From Tetrastigma voinierianum (lineage: Eukaryota; Streptophyta; Magnoliopsida; Vitales; Vitaceae), in assembly GCA_016808115.1 (NCBI GenBank), contig JAEQBH010004565.1:1-64000 (forward strand): a DNA stretch of 64,000 bases, in the 5' to 3' direction. This document shows, piece after piece, positions 21,009-34,024 of this stretch; within the stretch, counting starts at the first letter, position 1, and each line of letters begins with the position of its first letter. Under the pieces are notes generated by a model, which worked only from the letters and a program-made list of their open reading frames with translations, did no database searches and was not told where the DNA came from. Position numbers and translations under genes: made by a program.

Positions 21009-23051
21009 CCATCTTCTATATCCCATCTCAGAATATTGCCAAATTTTCGGGCCAAGGCATTCCTCCATATCTGTACTGTTTCTTCCAATTTATTTCCATG
21101 GTTGGTGAATGCTTTCTTCCAAAGTCACTGGGCTTGTTTACTGACATCCGATGGATTGACACGGTAGAAAACCTAGCAATACGATTTGCCCAAATTCTGC
21201 TCAGATTCCATGATCTTTGCAAGCTCCTCCAAACACCACCTTGATTCAAAGATAATTTTTGAGAAACAATGATGGAAGATCTCTAATTTTCGATAAGCTT
21301 AGAAGCTCGCGTCAATCTCTTCTCCTCCTCGTAAGCTCACGCCTCTCAAAGTTTTGAACAATGCCACTTCGGCGCATGAGTACAGAGGTGACGGTGAAGT
21401 TGTAGCGGGTGTCTTCACCTCTAAAGCTCAAGAACACGTCGTGACCATGGTTCAAAGTCGCCAGATCTGGCCACCGACTCGACTGCCTCGGCACGCATCT
21501 GGGTCACGGCCAGACGGGTCACAGATCTACCGATACTGAAATAAGCACGACAAAAAAATGAATTGTGAAATGAATTATTTTAGAAAATCATAAATATTAA
21601 AAATAATTTATCCATATAATAGTAATAAGAATTATTGTGATCATGAAAAATAAGCTTAAAAAGAAAAGGTTAAAATCTAGTTTTTAACTTTATGGCTTTT
21701 TAATATAAATAAATATTTATTATATTCATATATTATATATTTAATCGAGCATTGGGCCGTGGACAATGTAAATACTAGACTCGCCTCAAAAAACCCGATT
21801 ACCCTAATATTTAATTTTCGATCTAAAATATTTTTATACCCCTTTTTATTTGATCGTGGGTTCTTCATCGGGTTCTATGAAAATCGGCCACATACTATAC
21901 ATCGTTTAAATAGCTAAATCGATAAATATGTGTATTATAAAATTAATCCTTTATATATATAAATTGGTACTTATCAAAAATAAATTATTTATCAACAATA
22001 ATATTTTGTAAAACATATAAATTATTTTACCATTTACTTTTAAAAATATTTTGTATTTATTTAGATATTGCTTTAAAATGGAGTTTATCTTTTGAAAATA
22101 AAAATGGAGTTTATCTTTAAATTTATCTCTAAATTATTTCAAATAAATATGATATTTTTGTTATCAAAGATAAATTATTCAATAAAATTTGTTGTTAAGA
22201 ATATTACAAAATTAAATTAGTTCCTTTTGAAATTAAATTAATTAAAGGTAAATTAAAACAATTAAATTATTTTTAAATTTAATAATATTTTTTGATATAA
22301 TGACTAAACATAATTTATATTTTTTTAATAAATATTATAATTACAAATAATTTATGAATTATATAATCATACAAAATTTTCTAAATAACCCACCCGTCCC
22401 CATCACTTTCGCTTCATCTCTCTCCTCTCTCCCCTTCCCCCTTTCCCCCTTCTCACTTCTGCATTCACGCAGCCCTGGCTCCCTTCCCTTCCCCTTCCCC
22501 CTTCGGTTCTTCCCCCCCTTCTCCTTCCTTTCCTCCTTTTTGCTTCATCCTCGCGCACAACCCAATCCCCCCATGAAATTTTTTTGATTCACTGTTGAGA
22601 AACTGCGTATGGTTAGAGAACTCAGTCACAAGGTCAGATTTTTATTTTTTTTTTTCTCTTCTTTTGAAGAAGAATCTCTGATTGCTCTGAAATTTTTTTA
22701 TTTTGTTGTTGCGATGTTAAAAAAAAAATCGTGAATACGTGAAATCCTGTTTTTCCTTTGATCGAGTTAACTCCTCTGAGATTTTCCGATTCACTGCCGA
22801 TATTTTCCGATTCAGTACCGAGTTTATGTGTATATCGTATCAGGTATCGGAATCGGTGCGGCTACCTTCGAGGCGGATACGACTCGGCCGAGTCGTACCC
22901 GAACCGGCCGAGATTTCGAACCATGGTCGTGACTCCATCTTCTAATTAGGTTAGAAGAAGAGGAGGAATCAAACGGCAATTGAGCGCTTGTGGAAGCCAT
23001 TTCCGGCGATTGAACTCTGTCTCTGTTAAAGGCGTTGCGGAAATCTTTAAA
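21009..23051 (-). pseudogene. TIR exon of TNL copy B, split by a transposon
   Basis: From the ATG at 23000 the N-terminus is present up to 22926. The 1480-bp element intervenes, and from 21445 the frame resumes with 'HDVFLSFRGEDTRYNFT' and runs to the GT donor at 21007-21008. The insertion falls within the codons just before the TIR core strand A. The 51 bases between the acceptor at 23052-23054 and the ATG are open and in frame with the anchor exon donor phase. Confidence 0.88.
21446..22925. mobile_element. 1480-bp non-autonomous DNA transposon with 8-bp TSD (hAT-like)
   Basis: GTCGTGAC is perfectly duplicated at 21438-21445 and 22926-22933. Paralogue A has a single GTCGTGAC at 8574-8581 with continuous exon sequence, giving a natural empty site. 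The ends are inverted: CATGGTTCAAAGTC at the left, and CATGGTTCGAAATC on the complement at the right (12 of 14 match). Subterminal GC-rich segments are also partly inverted. The interior is AT-rich, then has a pyrimidine-rich stretch (22390-22560). No transposase is seen. The 8-bp duplication points to hAT-type integration. Confidence 0.85.
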
Positions 23052-23173
23052 CTGAAGAAAGAAAGAAAAATAAATAAAAATTAGGAAGGTGGGAAGTTGA
23101 TTTTTAAACTGGTGTCAAATTGGGAAGTTGAATCATAAAAGAAACAAGGAGATGAGAAAATTATAATGAGTAC

Positions 23174-23284
23174 CTTAATTCCAAGTGGACGGAATGCAGC
23201 AAAAGATAGAAGAAGAATGAGGGAGAAAACAGATGCTGCTACTGATACTATCCATGTAGATGTGTAGTAGTACTCCTCCGCTTG
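23174..23284 (-). pseudogene. Signal-anchor exon of TNL copy B, start lost
   Basis: Homologous to the anchor exon of copy A, with the same donor (AAG before GT at 23172-23173) and a 122-base intron. The roughly 70 bases that hold the ATG in copy A are absent here. The sequence instead joins the duplicated 'MASTS' leader (ATG at 23294) in a different frame. Downstream, the splice to 23051 would keep the TIR frame. Confidence 0.55.
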
Positions 23285-24650
23285 TGGAAGCCATTTCCGG
23301 CAACGGCAATAAATTTTCCCGCTTGATATTTGAGATATTAAGATGGATTCTGATATTTAAGTGCACGTGAAACTTTCCAGCAACGGCAATAAATTTCGTC
23401 TCTCTTACTTGGATTTGGATTTGGGAAAACAATTGGGAAGTAGGAAAAGTCACCAACAATTGAAGGCAACCTACGGGTGGCAAATGTTTTTTTTTTTTTT
23501 GAAAACAAAAATGTGTAACTTTAAAATCAGAATCCCGCTTGAAAACAAAACTCGGCCGATTATATCGTATCCATCTCGAAGGTGGCCGCGAAGCCGAGTC
23601 CGAACAAGCCTCTGGCTGAGATCTTGAGTCAACCCAGTCTTCTAGAGAAGACAAAAAGCCGATTCAGTTTATTCTACTCCATTTCACCTATTACAACCAA
23701 AAAAATTAACAAAAATCAACTTTTGTAAGAAACCCATCCAACTTCCATTTCGGAAAGACCCTAAATTTTTTATGATGAGCAAACAGAAAACCCATCAAAA
23801 TTCCAAACACCTGGTGGAAAAAGAAAAAAACAGAAATCAGAGAACCAAAAATTCTGAATCAAACTCACCTACAAAGCGGCTACAGCAACCCTACCTTTTA
23901 AAAATCAACAAACCCCAAAAACAAAAACAAAAGAATGAAGAAAAAATAATCGCTGGATTGTTTGCCGACTGGGTGTAGGAGATGACTAGATGAAGAGTGG
24001 TGTACCTCTTTTTTTCCCTTTTTCTTCTTCTTCCTCCTCTGTGATCCCCTTTAACAGCGAGAGATAGAGAGGCAGGGAGAGATGAGCGAGACCGAGAGAG
24101 AGAGGCAAATAGATGGGGGTGAGAGAGGCAGAGAGAGATGAGGGAGACCGAGAGAGAGAGAAGCAAAGAATAAAACCTAAAAACCTAAAAAAGTTCATCC
24201 AACGGCCCTTTTTGCTTTCTCACTGATATGCTGATTTGTAGTTCATCCAACGGCCCACAATTGTGGAGATAGAATATGCATTCACACTTATTTTAACTTT
24301 GTTTTTTTCTCATGATTAATTATAGTGTAGCGCCAGGTTATCTTTTAATTCATAGTCTTTTAATTCAGGTTATCTTCTTTACTTTATTCCTTTACTAGAA
24401 TAATTGGTAATCTACCATTACTGAAGACTCTTTTTTTTTTTTTTTGAAAGAAATGTTTGGTTAAAGATGTCAAATACTTCAAATTTTGTAAATCTAATCC
24501 TTCCTTTGGTTTTTCTTGAAGATCTCATAGACAAAAATACCCTTTATTATTTTATGTATTTACATATGCTTATAAAATAGAGTTATTTTTATAAAAAAAT
24601 AAAAAGAGTATTTTTGTCAAAATAAGGTAAAAATTTGATGAAAAGTTAGA
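23285..24650. other. Upstream spacer of copy B
   Basis: Collinear with 9003-10140 of copy A. It contains the transposon-end-like fragment (23550-23640), A-rich DNA and a GA-rich microsatellite-like tract (24058-24160). I see no gene. Confidence 0.6.
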
Positions 24651-25455
24651 TTTTAAATTCACAATTTAAAAGCCGTTTTAATCAAATCGCCACGGTAGCT
24701 GGCACACCTTAACCCCACGGCAGTTCCTCATTTAAAAGATTAAAGATGATACCTCAAGATTATCCAGAATGAGGCTAATAAGCTGACAAAGGATTACGGA
24801 TATTAAAAGAATCAATGGCTTCCACTCTTGAGCATGGCGTGGAGGCACCGCTAAGGCCCTTATTGAAAAATACCCTTGGTTCATAAAAATTTCAAGAGTT
24901 AAAAACTAGCTTGTATTAATATTAATAAATCTAATATAAAATTTTATGGTGTTATATTATGTTAAAAAATATTAATATTTTAGTATTAAATCTAAATTCA
25001 CTAAATAAATATTAATATTTTTATTAATTCTAATCTAAGATTAAATAAATTTCTCATTAAATTCAAGTTATTTAAACTTTCCAAACTACAAAAAGTAAAA
25101 AAAAAAAAAATAAAGGAATTGAAATCTAGATCTATGTGCATTGACGCTAAACAAAGGAATTGAGTTATGTAATGTTATTTTTCAAAAAATATGTAAACGG
25201 GGCGGCTCAACTAAAGCATTTACTGCTACCAAAAGCTTTTCGCATTTGATATGAAAATAGAGTCAATCAATGTCTCTCGACAAAACGTCAGTGGTTTTTA
25301 GAAAAACACTACGAGAATTCATCACTACGAGTTATGTACAATGTTATCATTCCTTCATATTGAATGTCATAACTCAATCATTCTTTGTCATTAAAAATGG
25401 TTATAGACGACAAAATACCTCACACGTATCAAATTTTATAGTTTAATTGTGACTT

Positions 25456-26659
25456 TTTGTAGGATGAACATGGTAAGTTACAAATGATAAGCATCCATGT
25501 TTACGTTCAAGGGTTGAATTGATGATCAAACTCGATCAAAATCGATCAAAATAGTCACTTGATCGATGTTTCAATTGGTTGAACCAACAATCTCGATCCA
25601 ATTTTTCTTTATATACAGCTGATTTGGATTTTTATAAAAGAAAAGATAATGAGATTTATGATTATAAAAGAAAAGATTCACATGTGTAAACAATAATTTA
25701 GTAGAGCGTTAAAATTTTAAAAGTAAGTATGTAATCCCAAAATTGTTTATTTTTATGCTTATTATTAAATATTATTTTTTGATTTTATTTATTTATTTTG
25801 ATTACTTTTCTATCTCTTTATCACCACCCAAAGGTTAAAGGAGGATAATTCAAGACAAGGCAGGTCATTAATTAATAAGACTAATTAGCTCAACGGGCAA
25901 AGGATTGAAGAAGGGATAAAAGAAAATACCATATTTGAGTATTCAAGGGGGTATAAATATTTCAACATTGTAATGCATAATATAAATTCTACCAGTTAGA
26001 TGAACAACCTCGAACATAACGGAGTTTCGAAAAATCTCATACTAACTTACTTAAAAAAATGTTTTTCTTTATCATCCTAATTGATATGAAAAAAACATAC
26101 CTTCGATATTGACAAAATATTGCGTGATTAGAATAATTCTCAAAATATTTTAAAAATTGAATCATCATTTTTTTTTGTTTTAGGACCTACACACTTCCTT
26201 AATCAAGAAATGGAACATAATTGAAAAAGAAGTATAAATATTAAGACATAAAGAAAAATACTTACATCATCGCATTAATATGCAGCTTAGTCACTGTCCT
26301 CTTTATTTCTATTTGTGAAAATATATTACAATACCTAATTTATTCACAACTGGATCATTGAGTTATCTTGTTAGGGGTTTTAAAAAAAATTATAGATATT
26401 CTTTTTTGACAAGTTTTTTGGAGTAATGGTATTTTACCATTCTTATAATTGATACACTTTACTTTCCTTGTTTTGATTTTTTGGCATTCCTTTACTGAAA
26501 TAATGTCCTTAATTTCACGCTTTGATGAAAATTTGTTTGGAGTTTCCAAGAAATCTTCCACTCCATCATTTCTGCTCTTTTTTAATTAAGAGTCAGGTCT
26601 TTCCACGTATTGTTTTGCTTTGGGTTTTGATTTCCCACCCCTACAAAATAAACAAGATC
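25456..26659. other. AT-rich spacer, no gene seen
   Basis: Unique AT-rich DNA to the right of the segmental duplication. A short repetition of CTCGATCAAAATCGATCAAA occurs near 25530. No coding signal is visible. Confidence 0.6.
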
Positions 26660-28717
26660 TGTAAGACCCAAGAAATTCAAATTTTAAAAATAAAGAAAAT
26701 CGTACTCTACGGTGCTCGTTATTTCGGTTAAAAACTCGCGAATTTGCTCTCATCTCGATGATGAAACATATATTTCTCATCATTGAATCGTGTCTCTCGA
26801 AAAAAATCTAGTTAGCAAGTAAAATTTCGTAATTCTCGGTACGCTTCAGCCAAGTAATCGCTGGCGCACGCGCTGAAAGTGTCGTGTGTAAAATATTTTC
26901 GATGCGATCAAGATCGGCATAAAACAGCATCATGTGCCATGAGTGGTACGAAAGTGTAAAACGACAAACTGGATACGGTGATGCTGAATATCAAACTGAG
27001 AAAGGGAACACCTACCAATGACAAAACCCAGCTAAAGGACAAAAATTTGCTACAGTGGTCATCTCTAACCTTATGAAATGAAGCAAAAAACGTGGGAAAG
27101 GGGGGAAATCGACAGTGAGCTGCAGAAACGTAAAAATGGAGGAATTTAGAGAGGAAGAAGACTTCATTCTCTCTAGAAATAAGGGCGATCCGACCGTCAA
27201 ATGTCTTCGGCCGAGGTAGCGAAGTTAATTTTTCGCCCACGCGGAGCAAAGCCACGCGGATCACCTCACGATTTACAGCTGACAAACTCCAAGAGTGCAG
27301 TGCTTTCTCCTACTTGAGTTTTACTCCCATTTTAAGTGTTTTACGAATGTTTGAGTTGAATGAGGCCGTGAGGGGCCGTTTGATCGGTTCCAAAACTTGG
27401 GACCGAATTGATATAATTTTTTAAACCAAATTTGGAGCAGCCCGTGACTGCTCCACGGCTGTTTGGGTTGATTTCATTGTGTATTTATGTGTTAATCATG
27501 TATTGACTGGACAAGGCCTTTAAAATGTCGTGAGTCCCCGTTCACAAAGTGAACCCGATGAAAATCCAGCGGTCACGTTAAAACGCGAAACCCGAGGGTT
27601 TTACTGTTCACGTGAATAGTGTTTTCCAAAAATAAATATTTTTGTGAATTAATGTGTTTTGGTCGAGTAATTCAAGAATCAAGCCGTTGCCATCATTAAA
27701 TTTCAGTTTGTTTCTTAATTTTGATGCTTATGAAAATGTATAATTACATAACATGATCAGGTGGGATTTGAATTATGTGAGTATATTCATGTTTATATAT
27801 TCGTACGCGATTAGACCGTGATTGAACTCCGCATACATGCATTCCATATGCACTCTGAACACCCTGCACCATAGAGTGAGTGCATGAGATGAGTCTAGAG
27901 AAAACTGCCGGAGGGTTGTCTAAAAATACACTATCTGAGGGTAGTCCAAATTAAAAATATCAATCGTCGGAGCGGCCCAATTGATATTAATTGGAGGGTA
28001 GTCCACAAACAAATAATATATCAATCGTCGAAGCGGCCCAATTGGTATATATACACATCGGAGGGTTGTCCACAAACAAACAAAATAACAATTTTCATAC
28101 GAGGCTTAAAAAAGTGAAAGTGCATGGAGCGTCGCGGAGGACTCGATCCGGCTGGTCATGCAGACATTCAAATAGATCATGCAATCGCTTGAACGCGTGT
28201 TTTCTCGTAACATCGCGTGACCGCACTTAGTGGTAATGTGCGTACTCACTCTAGGCGATTCCACTACCGAGCACATTAGTTCACCCTCCCGTCGAGACAA
28301 TATTTTGCCAAAAGTACAAAGGAGCGTGCGAGGACCCGGCCGGCCCCAGAGACCGAGGATTGTGAAGAAAAACCGGTCAGGGCTTTGCAGATGATGTATA
28401 CATGTATTAGAACTCTTTAAGTTTAATATATGTATTGTATAAGAGTAAAAACATATTAACTCTTGTAACTATTGGATATATAGTTGGATACATAATTGGT
28501 ATGTATGTTGAGTATTGTTATGGGCCCAAGTGGCCGTATTGGATATATATCGATTATAACAGACCGCTGTACGTAGATACAGGCCAGAATCGTGGCAGCT
28601 CCCCATACAAAGGAGACTCTGCCCGATTTTTTTGAGAAATGTCGGGTCACCCGACATTCATGAGTGTTTCCGCGGGTTGACGGGTAGTCAACGGACCCTC
28701 GGGTTTGGGGCGTCACA
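26660..28717 (+). repeat. Solo LTR L1 (same family as E2)
   Basis: It begins TGTAAGACCC and ends GGGGCGTCACA. The flanks are AGATC (26655-26659) and AGATA (28718-28722), a 5-base target duplication with one change. Order and content match the E2 LTRs at 35404 and 43476. No internal region or partner LTR is adjacent, which indicates LTR-LTR recombination. Confidence 0.85.
27905..28075 (+). repeat. Minisatellite inside L1
   Basis: Four CGGAGGGTWGTCCA-like cores (near 27910, 27935, 27993 and 28059) are interleaved with two copies of ATCAATCGTCGGAGCGGCCC-like sequence. The complement of the same array is visible in L4 (35240-35385). Confidence 0.75.
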
Positions 28718-30443
28718 AGATATTTGATGAAAATTTGATTTTGCTAGAAATTGTTAAGAAATCTTCTCATTTCAAAAGAAATGGTAGAGTAATTTATTGC
28801 CATTTTCATCTCCATAGGTTTTTTTTTTTTTTTTTTGATTCAAATGATTCAAAACCAAGGTGAAAAAAGAATCTATTTTCCATTTTTAGAATACTAATAT
28901 TTCCATACCAATACAAAATCAAAACTAAAAAGAGGATCAAAATATACATTTGTAAGTCCAACATGCTGCTACTATCCATGAGATGGTCAGAAATTAAAGA
29001 ATTATCTAAAAAGGAAAAAAATCCACTATCCGAAAACAAATTCTCAACACATATATTCTTATGAACCTTTTTCCCTTTTTCTTTTTGTCGGTTTTTAGTT
29101 TTTACTTCCTTTTTTCACTTTTTTTAATAATTAAACACTGATTATAACTAATTAAAGAGTTCTAATCAACTGAGATACATGTCATTGATTATAATTCTCA
29201 ATTTTTCACTTTAAAATACACATTAATATCTAACTAATGTTCCCTCCTGAAATCTAACTAATGCTGACTCACTGAAGACCCTTAAAACCCATCATTCACA
29301 CCCAAGGTATCAAGAATTCCACAGCACTTCCTAAAAATAAATAAATAAATAAATAAAACAAAAAAAATTGAATAAATTAATAAATTAATAGTACAAGAAG
29401 AAGAAGAAGAAAAGCTTTTGTTCATATTTCAGAGCAGTGGTAAGTAAGACTTTCACAGTGATTCATATACTTTGAACTTGACCACATTATATATATAAAA
29501 AGGAATTTGATCATGAAACTTCTTTAAGACTTTCTTGGTGGTATCTTTGATAGCACCGAATGCCCTTAATAGTAAATAAATAAACCCTTCTTTGAAGACT
29601 TTTCGCCTGTACAAGACGGACTCTAGAGTCCATGCACGTCCTTTAATTGGAGAGCATTTGCAATAATAAAATGGGTTTTTTTCTTTAATTTTTTCTTACT
29701 TTTTTAATTTTCAAAATTATCCTTGAGACAAGTAGTGAAGGGGTAGATGAGGTTAAGAGAGCTCCCTCCGGCTAGGAACCCTTGGATGCAAATAGGACAT
29801 CGACGCCATCTGGGATTCAACGCTTTATCTCACCTCGATACAGTCTCTTAGTAAGATGCAGCACTACAACTCAAAAATTAAATTATTTCTCCAAGAAATT
29901 GTAGTTTGGTATAGAAGAATCTTGAGAGAGAGTTTAGGAAAGTTCGAGAGATTCAAGAAAAGTGTGTGAGAAGTGAAAGGTGGAGGGACACTCCATGCTC
30001 ACCTTTATAAGAACATAGTACCACAACACAATATGTAACTGCTCGTTCATGTTTCTAAGTTTACCATAGAGAATATCATTTTCATGTTTCAAAACTATTC
30101 TCAGCCTTCTCAATTTTGTGTTTTATGTGTTATGTGTTACAAGCCAAACAAAATGAAAAAGAAGGAACCAATTATGTTTCTCCTCAGGGTTTTCCTATTC
30201 TCATTTCTTTAAAAAAAAATAGTTTTCAAAACTATAAACAAACATACCCTAAAAGTAAAAAATATTATCTGACAATTTGAAAATAATGGAAAAAATGGGA
30301 TTCATACTTGAAAGAGCACATTTTTACATTTTCACAAAATTAAACTTATATTAAAGGTATTTCAAATAGATGCTTTTGTAATATAAAAATAATCTTTATC
30401 TAATACTCACTTTATAAGAAATTCAATGTTCCCTCTTGATACA
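28718..30443. other. AT-rich spacer, no gene seen
   Basis: Contains T-runs (28820-28838), an AAAT/AAATA microsatellite (29335-29360) and a GAA run (29397-29412). The sequence around 29720-29870 is less AT-rich but shows no recognisable frame. Confidence 0.6.
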
Positions 30444-30448
30444 TTTAG

Positions 30449-33400
30449 TGTCACGCCCCTCGGATCCCGGCCCGACCCGATCAAGAAACCAACTCGAAGT
30501 CCGCCAGACTATCGGGAGCTATTACTATATACTATACTTTACCGACTCTCATTGACCTCGTGTTTCTTTCTGTGCAGTTGTACCAGATCACACTACCTAG
30601 CTGATGGTCAATGCAAACAATTCAAGAATAACAAAAATCATTTGTACATATACAAAAGAACTACCACCAAGTGGTGTCCATCACAATTTATACACATATA
30701 CGCCGTAGTCCCATCTACTTCATACATGGCCAATTTCTGGAGTTTCAAAACATCGATTACGGAAGCGCTGGCCATGAGCACTCTATCTCTCGAGTCGGCC
30801 TCATGGCTGACGTGGAATGTCCCGGTTTTCAGTCCTTTGCTCTTCAAGCCCCGTAATCTGCCACGACACTGAACACCGTGCTACTTTTACGCTTATGGGA
30901 ACATAAGCAGCTTTCTGACAACCACCAATGGCGATCGCCACAAGCTTATACATATGCATTATACATATTCTAAACATATTTCTATAACGTAATTCTTATC
31001 ATTTGATATTCTTATCACGCCAATCTTTTCATTACAATGCTCTGTATGTTCTTAGCATCTCCCCTTTATTTATACTTTTTCTCGTATTCTATTCGAAAGT
31101 ATTTTTACATATTCTATACTTGCCATGCGTTCATATCTTTCACGCTTTGTTAAGTATGTCTTTTCAATGTTCCCGGCCTGGTCAAGTTACATACATGTTC
31201 TGGGCCTATGTCTTTTTCATCTTTCGATTCTAAGGATTTATTCGTATTCTTCACTTTCATACTTGTACTATTGTATACTTTCCTATTATAGGTGTTCATC
31301 TTGTATTTTCATCCCGTTATCCTCAGACTATTCCCATAATTTCATATACATTTGTACTGCTCTTATTTTATTCCATCCCATACCAGGTTTTTGCATACTT
31401 TCATATTTTTTTGTTATATATACTTTATTTTTTCATATATCAAGTTGATACTATACTTCGTTTTGTAATTGTCCCTTACTTTCATCTAACAAATGCCATA
31501 TGTTTAAGTATCATGTCATATATTTTATACATATCATTTCCTCGTTAGTCTTTCATGTTCCGCGAATACCTTAGGGGCTTTAATACTGGAAACTATGTAC
31601 CGAAGGTACTATCACCGTACGAGGCAAAGGATCTCGTTTGGGCATTCGGGCAGGTCAACACTGTACGAGACGCGACCATGTCATATGCTATCTGGCACCA
31701 AGGTACTACCCAACAGACGGCGCAAATGATTCGCCTATTGTGGTGACCCTTGCGCCACCCGATCCAAACTGATCTATATCATCGACCAAACGGGCCTCAA
31801 TATCCGCCTATGAATATGCCGGCAAAGAATCGTGATCTTCCCTATAGGCATGCCTATCTATCCCTCTACCTCGTGCCCTAAGGCGTAATAATCGCCTTTA
31901 TTACATTTTCAGACATGTCTCTATAAGCATGAATAACCCTATTATATCACTGCTTACATATATACTATCATACTTTACTCAGACACTCTCATCTCGTAGC
32001 TTTCATATTACTGCTCTCATATATCTATATAATACATATTCATATCTTTTTATATCATTTATACATTTCTTTCTATCATGTTTTTAGCTATTCTTGTACT
32101 TTCTATATTCCTATCATGTAGGCTTCTACTCATTCACATTTTCATATATGTACTATCATTTATGTACATGTTCTCATTCCTATGCTTTGTCATCTTTTGC
32201 TTATCTTTCTATCGTTTTATCATTTATGTCTTTTCATCATATGTTCCTAGCGTGTTCCATCTTATTCCTTTCGATATGTCTATCATATAGTCATATCTTT
32301 TACGTATTCTATCATTTGTTCTTCCAAGACGCTCTATCTATTCATTTAAGTATATCTATCATATAATCCTATATTCATGTCATATTCATGTTCTCATGAA
32401 CCCATCTATATATATATATTGCATTTTCTATAAGTTTTCCTTGTTTCATGCCTATTTCATATGGCACTTCATATACTCGGTAAAGTATGATGTCTATGAA
32501 ATTCCACACCTTATTCCTATATTCTTATTCCCCATGAATCTATTTTACTTAGAATTGGAATCAATCCAACCCGATCATCCAAAAATAAAGTTATGGCATT
32601 TTCATGCCAACTAGTCGATTTACCGGGACACCCGGGACTGTTTGTATTACTCATTTTTCCGGGGTATTAACTTCATTTTTTTTACACTAGGTCTTTGTAC
32701 TCATTTAAAGCTAAGGTGCTAAGGGTTCTATTCCAATTGGAATCACCCAATTCGGAGCACCGGAACTCGAGTTACATCCAAAACAACTCGAACTACTCTA
32801 TGACTAACTTGATTTAGGAACTGGGCTTAAAATACGCCCTTGAAGTGAATTTTTAGGCCACTTCGGATCAGAATCGGCGATGCCTATTCTTTAAGTTTTG
32901 TTCTCCTTGAAGTCTATTTTTACGTAGCCACTTGAATCACTCAAATCGATAAGAAATGAGCAAGTTAAGTGGCCAAAATACGAAAAATCGTCAAAACCGC
33001 AAATAATAGGCTGTACCGGTACATATCTAACATGTACGGCATGCCAAGTTGGGCCAAAAACGACCGTATCCGAGAAATGTACCGGTACAAGTTCACAAAG
33101 CAAAATCGGGTACATGACACCCGAAATGCCCAAATTGTGTGTTTTTCTCCCATTTTTCCATGTGTTTCAACCCCAATCAACTCTATACCTCATAAACACC
33201 TCAAAACCATTCCAAATTCATCTTATAATCTCTATTTTTACTCAATTCTTCTTTCAACACTTATCTTATGCACTCAATTGAACTCAAACATGTTTTCTAT
33301 TCATCTCTTATACAAGGCCTAGGGTTTTACTCAACCCATCTTCAAGAAATCTAGGATCCCTATCAAAACCCATAGAACAAGAACAATCATGTTCATACTT

Positions 33401-34019
33401 TACATAACCCTTAGAACCCAAAAACACATGTAATGGGAACTCTAGGTCCTCTCATAGCAAAACCCTAGAGAAACAAAGGGATTTGTGATGATTTCCATAC
33501 ATAAATTCATTCTAGGGTTAGGTTTCCCACAACCCACAACCCACAAACATATATCTAGACAAGAAATCTATACAAAACCATATAGTTCCATACCTTAGTT
33601 TGGCTTTGCTTCTCTTCTCTTCTCCTCTTCCTCTTCCTCTTCTTCTTCTCTTGTCTCCTTCTCTTCTCTCCCTCTACGATTTTTCTCTCTTCAAAATGAG
33701 ACAAATTTTGGTCTTATCCAAATGGGTTTGTTAAGACCATGTTTGGCCAAGTAAATAAAACCCATTTTTAGGTTCTTTTCTTTATTTGCCTTTTAACCCA
33801 TAATTCCCTCTATTTACATTTCATTTTCAAGCATTTTAAACATTAACCCCCTACCTTTTCACTTTATGACCACAGGCTCTTTTAACAAATTACAAGATTG
33901 CCCTTGTATCTTGTAAACTTTCCTGCCCCCTTTCTTTATTTCTCCTAAAATTCATATTCATCTTATAATATACCCTAAACAAGTCCGAAAACTGCTAAGG
34001 TATATTTCGGGGTGTTACA
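30449..34019 (-). repeat. Solo LTR S1, 3.57 kb
   Basis: On the minus strand it starts TGTAACACCCCGAAATAT and ends GGGGCGTGACA. It is flanked by a perfect 5-base duplication TTTAG (30444-30448 and 34020-34024). 'TGTAACACCCCG' is a common start of plant Ty3/gypsy LTRs. The interior is non-coding, T/A-rich on the plus strand (31000-32500), with a more GC-balanced block at 31550-31900. No pol is associated, so it is a solo LTR. Confidence 0.9.
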
Positions 34020-34024
34020 TTTAG

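Larger units (their letters stand above)
15643..23284 (-). pseudogene. TNL resistance gene copy B (complete exon set, disrupted)
   Basis: This is the only copy with all parts. On the minus strand they are the anchor exon (23174 to about 23284), the TIR exon (21009-23051, split by a transposon at 21446-22925), NB-ARC (18567-19641), first LRR exon (18104-18401), main LRR exon (about 16424-18030) and C-JID tail (15643-16240). The product class is an intracellular immune receptor. The transposon in the TIR exon, and frameshifts in NB-ARC and the LRRs, argue for a pseudogene. Splice signals are largely intact, so the gene was functional until recently or the indels are partly sequencing errors. 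Confidence 0.9.
18470..25455. repeat. Segmental duplication, copy B
   Basis: Partner of 5571-10960. It is longer mainly because of the 1480-bp element at 21446-22925. A GA-rich tract near 24058-24160 also holds an extra internal copy relative to A. Confidence 0.9.

Noticed and set aside
26908..27285. 125-codon minus-strand frame in L1
   Set aside because: Opposite strand of an LTR; not conserved in the E2 LTRs.
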